Shown here piece by piece: positions 7,877 to 14,855 of a DNA stretch of 64,000 nucleotides; the first letter of the stretch is position 1, and every line of letters starts with the position of its first letter. The stretch is taken from NCBI RefSeq assembly GCF_002847525.1, contig NZ_PKKM01000006.1, positions 1 through 64,000 on the forward strand, read 5' to 3'. The notes below the pieces were generated by a model. That model searched no databases. It saw only the letters and a program-made list of their open reading frames with translations, and was not told the origin of the DNA. Source of the DNA: Schaalia odontolytica (GTDB lineage Bacteria > Actinomycetota > Actinomycetes > Actinomycetales > Actinomycetaceae). The position numbers and the translations under genes were made by a program.

Positions 7877-8260
7877 TCCTTACTACGAAAGACTGATTGA
7901 CAGAACTAGTTTACAGGTAAGTGATTGCTGGGCAACTAGTTATGGTCTGTTCCACTGCTTGATGTTGGTCAGTCTGTCCAGGTGAGGTGTGTTGATTGTT
8001 GGGTTGGTTTGTTTGACGGGGGAGGGGTTGGTGTTGTTGTGCGGTGCGGGGTGAGGGTTCTGAGCATCTTGGACTGTTGTGGGGTGGGAGTCTGACGGTC
8101 ATGCATGAATCTTGATAGTTCTAAGGTAATTGTCCTAGACGTTGATAAAATTGTCTGTCCTATAACTGGTTAGCGAGCATCTAAATTTGTATGATGAATC
8201 TCGTGGATAGTGAGTCATGACTCACTGACCGCTGATTGACAACCCATATCGGAAGGACCA
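7877..8260. other. A+T-rich and G/T-skewed regulatory interval before the sialidase gene
   Basis: 384 bp without a credible gene. 7960-8100 is strongly G/T-biased on the plus strand (long runs of GTTGG, GGTTT and GGGG). 8100-8210 is markedly A+T-rich for this genome and holds -10-like boxes TATAAC (8161-8166) and TATGAT (8190-8195), plus a partly palindromic CTAAGGTAATTGTCCTAG near 8121-8138. An 18-bp palindrome follows at 8209-8226. I take it as the control region of the sialidase gene, possibly with foreign DNA. Confidence 0.5.
8209..8226. promoter_or_regulatory. 18-bp palindrome, candidate operator
   Basis: AGTGAGTCATGACTCACT is a perfect inverted repeat 34 bp before the sialidase ATG and 13 bp after the TATGAT box, a typical place for a dimeric repressor to block transcription. 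The regulator is unknown. Confidence 0.6.
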
Positions 8261-10522
8261 ATGATGACCCTCCGCCACTACGGGCGCGCCCTCGCGGCTG
8301 CCTCGGGAGCCGTGCTGCTGTGCGCGACTCTCTCGGTTCCCGCGCTCGCGACCCCGACCAGTGACACCGGTGCAGCTGCTCCGGTGACGGCCTCGGCAAC
8401 CGACGAAGGTTCGGCCCCCATCACCGTCACCGTCACGCGCACCGACTCCCACGGAGACAAGGTGTACGAAGGTGACCTGATCACCATCACCGTCACCTAC
8501 ACCAACAACACCGACAGCGCGCTCACCGTCTTCCCGGTGGACTCGAACCTGTCCGGCGTCCTCACCACCGGCGCTCCGAACTGCCGCTGGCACAACCTCG
8601 CCGCGCACACCACCAAGCAGTGCACGACCGCCACGCACACCGTGACCGCCGACGACGTTGCGGCCGGCACCTTCACCCCGATGACCACGTGGGCGGCCAC
8701 CCGTGACCGTAACGGCACCGACGTCATCGCCGGTGGCATTACCGCCAACGCCGACCCGGTGACCGTCGCCCAGGGCGAGCGTCCCCCGGCCCCGGATCCG
8801 CTGGAAACCCCGCATGACTACGCGATTGGTGACAAGGTTCGCCTCGCGTCCCCCGGCCTCGCAGGATTTAGCTGCCACCGCATCCCCGCTCTGACCACCG
8901 CCAACAATGGCTGGATCATCGCCTCGTGGGACGGTCGCCCCAACACTTGTCAGGATGCGCCCCAGGCCAACTCCATCGTCTACCGCATCTCCAAGGACGG
9001 CGGTAAGTCTTGGACCCCCATCAAGGCCGCCCTCGCCGGAACCCCCGGTGCGGAGAAGATCGGCTACTCCGACCCCTCCTTCGTCGTGGACCGCACCACC
9101 GGAACGATCTTCCTGTTCTCGGTCAAGTCCTACGACGCCGGCCTCTTCCAGTCCCAGCTGGGCACCGATCCCGCGGCCCGTAACATCCTGCACGCCCACG
9201 TCGTCGAGTCCCACGACAACGGCGAAACCTGGGTGAACCCGCGCACCATCACCGACCAGGTGACCGCCGGATACGAAGGACAGTGGTTCACCCGCTTCGC
9301 CTCCTCCGGTGAAGGCATCCAGCTGCGCTACGGCGCCCACGCCGGCCGCCTCATCCAGCAGTACGCCGTTGCCAACTCCGGAACGACCTCGCTCATGGCC
9401 GTCTCCGTCTACTCCGACGACCACGGCGTGACCTGGAAGCCCGGCGCACCGACCGAGGGCAGTGCCGACGAAAACAAGGTCGTCGAGCTCTCCGACGGTC
9501 GCCTGCTCCTCAACTCGCGCACGCAGGGCACCGCCGGTCAGCGCCTCGAAGCAATCTCCTACGATGGCGGGCAGACCTGGGGTCCCTTCCGCCACAACTG
9601 GGACCTGACGGACCCGCGTAACAACGCCTCCATCGTGCGCGCCTACCCGGATGCCCCCGAGGGCTCCGCCCGCGCTCGCGTCCTGCTCTTCTCGAACGCC
9701 GACTCCTCCAGCGCCCGCGCCAACGGCACCATCCGCGTGTCCTACGACGACGGTTTCACCTGGAACGACGGCAAGGTCTTCGAGAGCGGCGAGATGGCCT
9801 ACTCGACGCTGCACCCCCTCGGTGACGGCACCTGGGGCCTGCTGTATGAGTCCGGCGGCTACAAGAACATCGAGTTCATGCGCGTGGACGCTGCCTACCT
9901 TGGCTTGACCGATCCCGGCGAGGAGCCCGCTCCCGAGCCGCAGCCCACCCCGGATCCGACTCCGGAACCCCAGCCCACCCCGGATCCGACTCCGGAACCG
10001 CAGCCCACCCCCGAGCCCGCCCCCGCGGTGACCCCCGCGCACTGGGTGAACACCGGCTCGGGCTGGAAGTGGCAGCTGGAGGACTCCAGCTATGCGATGA
10101 ACCAGACGATCACCATCGGCGATGCCACCTACCGCTTCGACGCGGACGGCATGATGGTTACCGGATGGGATAACCAGGGCGGCACGTGGAGCTACTACAA
10201 CGGCTTCGGTGCCCGCGTGAGCGGATGGCTCAAGGACGCCGGTAGCTGGTACTACCTGGATCCCGCGACCGGCGCCATGGCCACCGGTTGGGCCCAGGTC
10301 GACGGCACCTGGTACTTCTTCAATGCCTCCGGTGCGATGCGCACCGGCTGGCAGCACGCCGGCAGCTGGTACTACCTGGCCCCCTCGGGCGCCATGCTCA
10401 CCGGCTGGCAGCACATCGGTTCCACCTGGTACTACTTCGCCGGTGATGGCCACATGGTCACCGGATGGCAGACCATCGACGGTCGCTGGTACTACTTCGC
10501 ATCCTCGGGTGCGTGGATCTGA
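8261..10522 (+). CDS. nanH: Secreted sialidase (neuraminidase) with GW-type wall-binding repeats
   Basis: 753 aa. An N-terminal signal peptide (hydrophobic core LAAASGAVLLCATLSV, cleavage near ALA) is followed by a beta-rich domain of the DUF11 type (about 45-170). The catalytic six-bladed propeller (about 180-555) starts with the HRIP motif (R207 is the first triad arginine). It carries five Asp boxes, S-x-D-x-G-x-T/S-W, from residue 244 onward (SKDGGKSWT, SHDNGETWV, SDDHGVTWK, SYDGGQTWG, SYDDGFTWN). A Pro/Glu/Thr linker of repeated PEPQPTPD leads to about six choline-binding-like repeats of the form TGWxxxxGxWYY to the end. Sialidases release terminal sialic acid from host glycans. GGAAGG precedes ATG-ATG; either could start. 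Single gene with its own operator-like palindrome and terminator. Confidence 0.93.
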   Translation: MMTLRHYGRALAAASGAVLLCATLSVPALATPTSDTGAAAPVTASATDEGSAPITVTVTRTDSHGDKVYEGDLITITVTYTNNTDSALTVFPVDSNLSGVLTTGAPNCRWHNLAAHTTKQCTTATHTVTADDVAAGTFTPMTTWAATRDRNGTDVIAGGITANADPVTVAQGERPPAPDPLETPHDYAIGDKVRLASPGLAGFSCHRIPALTTANNGWIIASWDGRPNTCQDAPQANSIVYRISKDGGKSWTPIKAALAGTPGAEKIGYSDPSFVVDRTTGTIFLFSVKSYDAGLFQSQLGTDPAARNILHAHVVESHDNGETWVNPRTITDQVTAGYEGQWFTRFASSGEGIQLRYGAHAGRLIQQYAVANSGTTSLMAVSVYSDDHGVTWKPGAPTEGSADENKVVELSDGRLLLNSRTQGTAGQRLEAISYDGGQTWGPFRHNWDLTDPRNNASIVRAYPDAPEGSARARVLLFSNADSSSARANGTIRVSYDDGFTWNDGKVFESGEMAYSTLHPLGDGTWGLLYESGGYKNIEFMRVDAAYLGLTDPGEEPAPEPQPTPDPTPEPQPTPDPTPEPQPTPEPAPAVTPAHWVNTGSGWKWQLEDSSYAMNQTITIGDATYRFDADGMMVTGWDNQGGTWSYYNGFGARVSGWLKDAGSWYYLDPATGAMATGWAQVDGTWYFFNASGAMRTGWQHAGSWYYLAPSGAMLTGWQHIGSTWYYFAGDGHMVTGWQTIDGRWYYFASSGAWI

Positions 10523-10540
10523 TCTGACCTGATGTCTCGG

Positions 10541-10578
10541 CCGGGGCCGGGGGAGCGTGAGTGCCCTCCCGGCCCCGG
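10541..10578 (+). terminator. Sialidase gene terminator
   Basis: CCGGGGCCGGG (10541-10551) pairs with CCCGGCCCCGG (10568-10578), extended inward by GAG/CTC with one bulged G. It starts 19 bp after the stop and has no T run. The right arm continues into a copy of CCCCGGCCTCGTC. Confidence 0.65.
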
Positions 10579-10666
10579 CCTCGTCTATGGGGGACGTCAC
10601 GGCCCAAAGAGACCACGGGTTGGAACCACCCGGACGCGCGGGGGAGACGCGGGGGAAGATGGAGAC

Positions 10667-11716
10667 ATGACACTGAACATCGCAGTAATCCCCGGTGACG
10701 GCATCGGTAAGGAAATCGTCCCCGAAGGCCTCAAGGTCCTGGACCGCGTCCTGGCGGACAAGGGCATCGACTACTCCACCACCCACTTCAACCTGGGTGC
10801 CGAGCGCTGGCACGCGACAGGCGACACCCTCACCGATGAGGACCTCGAGGCCATCAAGCACCACGACGTCATCCTGCTTGGTGCGGTCGGTGACCCCTCC
10901 GTGCCCTCCGGCGTCCTCGAGCGCGGTCTGCTCCTCAAGTTGCGTTTCGCCCTCGACCACTACGTGAACCTGCGCCCCTCGAAGTACTACGAGGGCGTGC
11001 CCAGCCCCCTGGCCAACCCCGGCGACATTGACTTCGTCGTCGTGCGCGAAGGCACCGAGGGCCTCTACTGCGGCAACGGCGGGGCCGTGCGCGTGGGCAC
11101 CCCCCACGAAATCGCGACTGAGGTCAGCGTCAACACTGCCTACGGCGTCGAGCGCGTCGTGCGCTACGCCTTCGAGGCCGCCGCCTCGCGCAAGAAGCAC
11201 CTCACGCTCGTCCACAAGCACAACGTCCTGGTCAACGCCGGACACATGTGGCGCCGCATCGTCGACGAGGTGGGGGAGGAATACCCCGACGTGAGCGTCG
11301 ACTACTGCCACATCGACGCCGCCACCATCTACATGGTCACAGACCCGGGCCGCTTCGACGTCATCGTCACCGACAACCTCTTCGGCGACATCCTCACTGA
11401 CGAGGCCGGGGCCGTCACCGGTGGCATTGGCCTGAGCGCGTCCGGCAACCTCAACCCCGCGCGTGAGTTCCCCTCCATGTTCGAGCCCGTGCACGGCTCC
11501 GCCCCCGACATCGCGGGGCAGGGCAAGGCGGACCCGACTGCGACCATTTCCTCGGTCGCGCTCATGCTCGACTTCATGGGATTCGCCGAGGAAGCCGAGC
11601 GTGTGCGCGCGGCGATCGACGCCGACATGGCAGCGCGTGCCGAGGCCGCGGCGGCCGGAACGCCGCTCGTGCGCTCCACCTCCCAGATCGGTGACGACAT
11701 CGCAGCCAGGGTCTGA
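10667..11716 (+). CDS. leuB: 3-isopropylmalate dehydrogenase
   Basis: 349 aa. It oxidatively decarboxylates 3-isopropylmalate to 4-methyl-2-oxopentanoate with NAD+, the third step of leucine synthesis. Seen are the start [18 protein letters not shown], the substrate-binding region around [16 protein letters not shown], the metal-binding acidic segment [13 protein letters not shown] and the adenine-binding [14 protein letters not shown]. Upstream in-frame codons add a G-rich stretch with no homology, so the ATG at 10667 is chosen. It lies away from leuA/leuC, which are not in the window, and downstream of the ilv operon it complements. Closely related tartrate/isocitrate dehydrogenases are the alternative, but the context favours LeuB. 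Confidence 0.92.
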   Translation: MTLNIAVIPGDGIGKEIVPEGLKVLDRVLADKGIDYSTTHFNLGAERWHATGDTLTDEDLEAIKHHDVILLGAVGDPSVPSGVLERGLLLKLRFALDHYVNLRPSKYYEGVPSPLANPGDIDFVVVREGTEGLYCGNGGAVRVGTPHEIATEVSVNTAYGVERVVRYAFEAAASRKKHLTLVHKHNVLVNAGHMWRRIVDEVGEEYPDVSVDYCHIDAATIYMVTDPGRFDVIVTDNLFGDILTDEAGAVTGGIGLSASGNLNPAREFPSMFEPVHGSAPDIAGQGKADPTATISSVALMLDFMGFAEEAERVRAAIDADMAARAEAAAAGTPLVRSTSQIGDDIAARV

Positions 11717-11730
11717 GCCCAGGCAATGAC

Positions 11731-11763
11731 ACAGGGCCGCCCCCGGATGGGGAGCGGCCCTGT
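11731..11763 (+). terminator. leuB terminator
   Basis: ACAGGGCCGC-CCCC pairs with GGGG-A-GCGGCCCTGT around a GGAT loop, 15 bp after the leuB stop. It could also act for the convergent lipoprotein gene. Confidence 0.75.
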
Positions 11764-11805
11764 TGCGTGTATGACGGAGCGCCTACTCGGCGCTGGTGGC
11801 GATTC

Positions 11806-12810
11806 TCAGCGCGTGCCGATCAGGGCAGGCAGCGTCGTGCGAGGCGCCCACTGTTCAATGTCTGCCATCGCCGCACTGGCCCCCGCTGCGCGCACATCAG
11901 CGGAGTCGCTGGTCAACATCGCGGCGTCTGCTGCCAGCAAGTTCACGGCCAGGGACGGGGCATCGAGGAAACCAAGGTCGCAGCGAGGCGTACGCATATC
12001 CGCCGCACCGGCGCGCAGGGCGACGTCTGCGCGCACCAAAAGCTCGCCCGACACGGCGTAGGCGTCGGTCAGGGTACCCGCGCTCACCTGGGCCTTCGGC
12101 AGAGTTGACGCCGTGCAGTCCCAGGTCGCGACCGCAGCCGACAGCTCCTGCGAGGCAGCCAGGTTCTTGCCGGAGGGTGCGAACGACGAGGTTAGCGCCG
12201 GTGCATCAAAGAGATCAATAGACCAGGTCTGGACACCCTGGCGCGAGGCTGCGTTCACACGGTCATTGACAAGAAGGGCCTGGTCCAGGCCAGCATCCAG
12301 CTCAATGCCGTACGCCTGGGCGAGCGTCACGGCGCTCGCGTAGCGTCCGAGCGCCGAGGCGCCGAGCGTGCGTGCCTCTTCTGCGGAGGTCTTGTCCGGG
12401 TTGGCGGCGATCTCAAGGTCGCGCGTGGCCGTGCGTGCCAGCCACGACACGTACGCCGAGACGTCGGTAGGTGCCTCGGATACTGCTGCCGGAGCGGACT
12501 GGCCCTCGGGCGTTGCCCCGCCCCACGGATCCCACAGTCCGCCGAGCGCCTCGAGTCGCTCGCCCGATGCCGACGCGACGGCGCGCAGAGCCGCCGAGCA
12601 GGACGCACAGTCCGTCGCGACCTCGGCGAGCTGGGTCGCCCGATCGGATGCCGCAGACTCCGTGCGCGCGGCCTGGTCACGCACCGCGTCAAAACCGGAC
12701 AGAGTCGGCAAAGACGAGGACGAGCACGCGGACAGCGCAACGAGCGCCGCTCCGGTCGCGATGAGGCTGGGGAGACGATGTGTGGTCAAAGTCAGTTTTG
12801 CGAAACGCAC
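11806..12810 (-). CDS. Predicted lipoprotein of unknown function
   Basis: About 334 aa if the GTG at 12810 is the start. A lipoprotein signal is clear: a short basic head, a hydrophobic segment (LPSLIATGAALVAL) and the lipobox LSAC followed by four Ser. The mature part is alanine-rich and largely helical and contains several Cys (ATDCASCSAAL, WDCTAS, RCDLG). In many actinobacteria a DUF4439 ferritin-like lipoprotein lies divergent from rimP; this may be a diverged member, but I could not identify the domain. It diverges from rimP with about 70 bp between starts. The start codon is uncertain. Confidence 0.75.
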   Translation of the reverse strand: MRFAKLTLTTHRLPSLIATGAALVALSACSSSSLPTLSGFDAVRDQAARTESAASDRATQLAEVATDCASCSAALRAVASASGERLEALGGLWDPWGGATPEGQSAPAAVSEAPTDVSAYVSWLARTATRDLEIAANPDKTSAEEARTLGASALGRYASAVTLAQAYGIELDAGLDQALLVNDRVNAASRQGVQTWSIDLFDAPALTSSFAPSGKNLAASQELSAAVATWDCTASTLPKAQVSAGTLTDAYAVSGELLVRADVALRAGAADMRTPRCDLGFLDAPSLAVNLLAADAAMLTSDSADVRAAGASAAMADIEQWAPRTTLPALIGTR

Positions 12811-12881
12811 ACCCGCATCATCCCACACCCCCGGGTAGGATAGGGAACTGACCCGCGTACGCGAGAGAAAGATAGGCGCAT

Positions 12882-13352
12882 ATGGCATCGTCCACGTCAG
12901 AGGGACCGCTCGAGGAGTTGCTGGCTCCCGTGGTCGCACAGTCGGGACTGGAACTGGACTCAGTGACCCGCTCACGCTCCGATGCGATGCCGCTCCTGCG
13001 GGTCATCGTCGAAGCGCCCATTGGCGCCGACGGAATCGACTCCGACACGCTCGCGGACGTGTCCCGCGCCGTGTCGAAAGCCCTGGATGCAGCGGATCCG
13101 ATCGACGGTGAATACCTGCTGGAAGTGTCGACTCCCGGGGCCGAACGTGAGCTGACGAAGGTCGGACACTGGATGCGACAGATCGGACGTCTCGTGCGCA
13201 TCAAGCTGCGCGCCGGTGGCTACGTCTCCGGACGTGTCGTTGCCGCAGACGAGACCAGCGCAACGATCGATGTTGACGGTGAAACGACTACCATTGACTA
13301 TCAGGACATGAGGAAGGCGCGCTCCCGCGTCGACTTTGGAACGGGGAAGTAG
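12882..13352 (+). CDS. rimP: Ribosome maturation factor RimP
   Basis: 156 aa. RimP binds the 30S subunit and aids assembly of its head. The N-terminal alpha/beta domain (LLAPVVAQSGLELDSVTRSR, then RVIVEAPIGADGID) and the C-terminal Sm-like domain (residues 92-150, with LLEVSTPGAERELTK just before it) are intact. It is the first gene of the conserved nusA-infB transcription unit; nusA starts 6 nt after its stop. Confidence 0.93.
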   Translation: MASSTSEGPLEELLAPVVAQSGLELDSVTRSRSDAMPLLRVIVEAPIGADGIDSDTLADVSRAVSKALDAADPIDGEYLLEVSTPGAERELTKVGHWMRQIGRLVRIKLRAGGYVSGRVVAADETSATIDVDGETTTIDYQDMRKARSRVDFGTGK

Positions 13353-13358
13353 GAGACC

Positions 13359-14387
13359 ATGGAAATCGATATGACCGCTCTGCGGATGGTGGAAAACGAA
13401 AAGGGTGTCAGCCTCGAGACCCTCGTCGATGCCATCGAAGAGGCGCTGCTCAAGGCGTACCACAACCTGCCCGGTGCCATCTCCCAGGCCCGCATCGAAA
13501 TCGACAAGAAGACCGGCCGCGTCACCGTCATGGCCATGGACGAGGACGAAGACGGCAACCCCATCGGCGAATTCGACGATACCCCGAAGAACTTCGGTCG
13601 CATCGCACAGTCGACCGCGCGCTCCGTCATCATGCAGCGCCTGCGTGACGCCGATGACCAGCGCGTGTTCGGCGACTTTGCCGGACGCGAAGGCCAGGTC
13701 ATCACGGGCACCGTCCAGGCTCCGCGTCCCGGACGTCCCACGATGGTCCAGGTCTCCGACGACTTTGAAGCCGTCCTGCCCGACGGTGAGAAGGTTCCCG
13801 GTGAGACCTACCGCCACGGTGACCGCATCCGCGCCTACGTCGTGGGCGTCGAGCGCACCGAGCGCGGCCCGCGCATCACCCTGTCGCGCACCCACCCCAA
13901 CCTCGTCGCCGGCCTCTTCCAGCGTGAGGTTCCCGAGATTCAGCAGGGCCTCGTCAAGATCAAGGCCATCGCCCGCGAAGCCGGACATCGCACGAAGATC
14001 GCCGTCGCCGCCACCCGCGAGGGCATCAACGCCAAGGGGGCATGCATTGGCCCGATGGGTGCGCGCGTGCGCTCCGTCATGGCTGAACTGGGCGGGGAGA
14101 AGATCGACATCGTCGACTACTCCGACGATCCGGCGCGCTTCGTCGCCAACTCGCTGTCTCCGGCCCGCGTCACCCGCGTCGTCGTCCACTCCGTGGACAA
14201 CCGCACTGCGACGGCCATCGTTCCGGACTTCCAGCTCTCCCTCGCGATCGGCAAGGAAGGCCAGAATGCTCGCCTCGCCGCGCGCCTGACGAACTACCAC
14301 ATCGACATCCACGCCGACACGGAAACCGGCGATGACGCGATCGCCTCGCGCGTCTCGACCCCCGACGACGTGACAAGTCGCTCATAG
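13359..14387 (+). CDS. nusA: Transcription termination/antitermination factor NusA
   Basis: 342 aa, the short actinobacterial form without C-terminal acidic repeats. The N-terminal RNA polymerase-binding domain (1-120), an S1 domain (about 130-195, GQVITGTVQAPRPGRP) and two KH domains (GACIGPMGARVRSVM and LAIGKEGQNARLAARL) are all visible. It modulates pausing, termination and antitermination. AGGAG lies 6 nt before the ATG. An unusually perfect hairpin separates it from ylxR. Confidence 0.96.
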   Translation: MEIDMTALRMVENEKGVSLETLVDAIEEALLKAYHNLPGAISQARIEIDKKTGRVTVMAMDEDEDGNPIGEFDDTPKNFGRIAQSTARSVIMQRLRDADDQRVFGDFAGREGQVITGTVQAPRPGRPTMVQVSDDFEAVLPDGEKVPGETYRHGDRIRAYVVGVERTERGPRITLSRTHPNLVAGLFQREVPEIQQGLVKIKAIAREAGHRTKIAVAATREGINAKGACIGPMGARVRSVMAELGGEKIDIVDYSDDPARFVANSLSPARVTRVVVHSVDNRTATAIVPDFQLSLAIGKEGQNARLAARLTNYHIDIHADTETGDDAIASRVSTPDDVTSRS

Positions 14388-14400
14388 AATCTGAGACGAG

Positions 14401-14432
14401 CAATCCCCTAGCTGGACTAAGCTAGGGGATTG
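14401..14432 (+). promoter_or_regulatory. 13-bp hairpin between nusA and ylxR
   Basis: CAATCCCCTAGCT pairs perfectly with AGCTAGGGGATTG around GGACTA. It begins 13 nt after the nusA stop, and its last base is the first base of the ylxR GTG. The right arm holds AGGGGA, the only ribosome-site candidate, so the structure would hide it. There is no T run, which argues for an attenuator, processing site or translational control rather than a full terminator. Confidence 0.7.
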
Positions 14433-14719
14433 TGTCGTATTCTGTGCCGCCAGTGCCCACCCCTGGGCCCCAGCGCACTTGCATTGGATGCGGCACGCAC
14501 GCGAACCGAGCCGCCCTCGTGCGGATCGTTCGCTCGCCGGACGGATCGATTCACCTTGATCGAACGGCGACTCTTCCAGGCCGAGGAGCCTGGATCCACC
14601 CCGACGCGGGGTGTGTCCAGAAAGCCCGAGCCAGACGCGGCCTCGCGCGCTCGTTCCGAACGGGAAACGTTCCGGATGGCGTGTGGGACGACGTGGAGGA
14701 GTTGATCAACCACCAGTGA
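14432..14719 (+). CDS. ylxR: YlxR (DUF448) family RNA-binding protein
   Basis: 95 aa with the YlxR motif set: RTCIGCGTHANRAALVRIVR, a GRGAWIHP segment and a basic helix (QKARARRGLARSFR). YlxR proteins bind RNA or nucleoid and always lie between nusA and infB. A GTG at 14432 is used here; a GTG at 14444 would also retain all conserved residues and would lie clear of the preceding hairpin. Confidence 0.88.
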   Translation: MSYSVPPVPTPGPQRTCIGCGTHANRAALVRIVRSPDGSIHLDRTATLPGRGAWIHPDAGCVQKARARRGLARSFRTGNVPDGVWDDVEELINHQ

Positions 14720-14855
14720 TGGCCACGGGCCATCAACGCCGAGAAAATGGAAGCGGGTTGGAAGCTGATGGGCACCCGATGAGTACCCAGCGATGAGCTG
14801 CCAGCAATATCAGTAAGGCGTCTCCGGACCGGAGACGCTTCCGGAATGGAGAAAT

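Noticed and set aside
7647..7985. Plus-strand frame of 112 codons after ilvC
   Set aside because: Starts inside the ilvC terminator and is antisense to the better-supported exported peptide gene.
8222..11494. A minus-strand open frame of more than 1,000 codons opposite the sialidase and leuB
   Set aside because: It lies across two clear genes, has no start context or recognisable domain and is Gly/Val/His-biased as antisense frames in high-G+C genes are.
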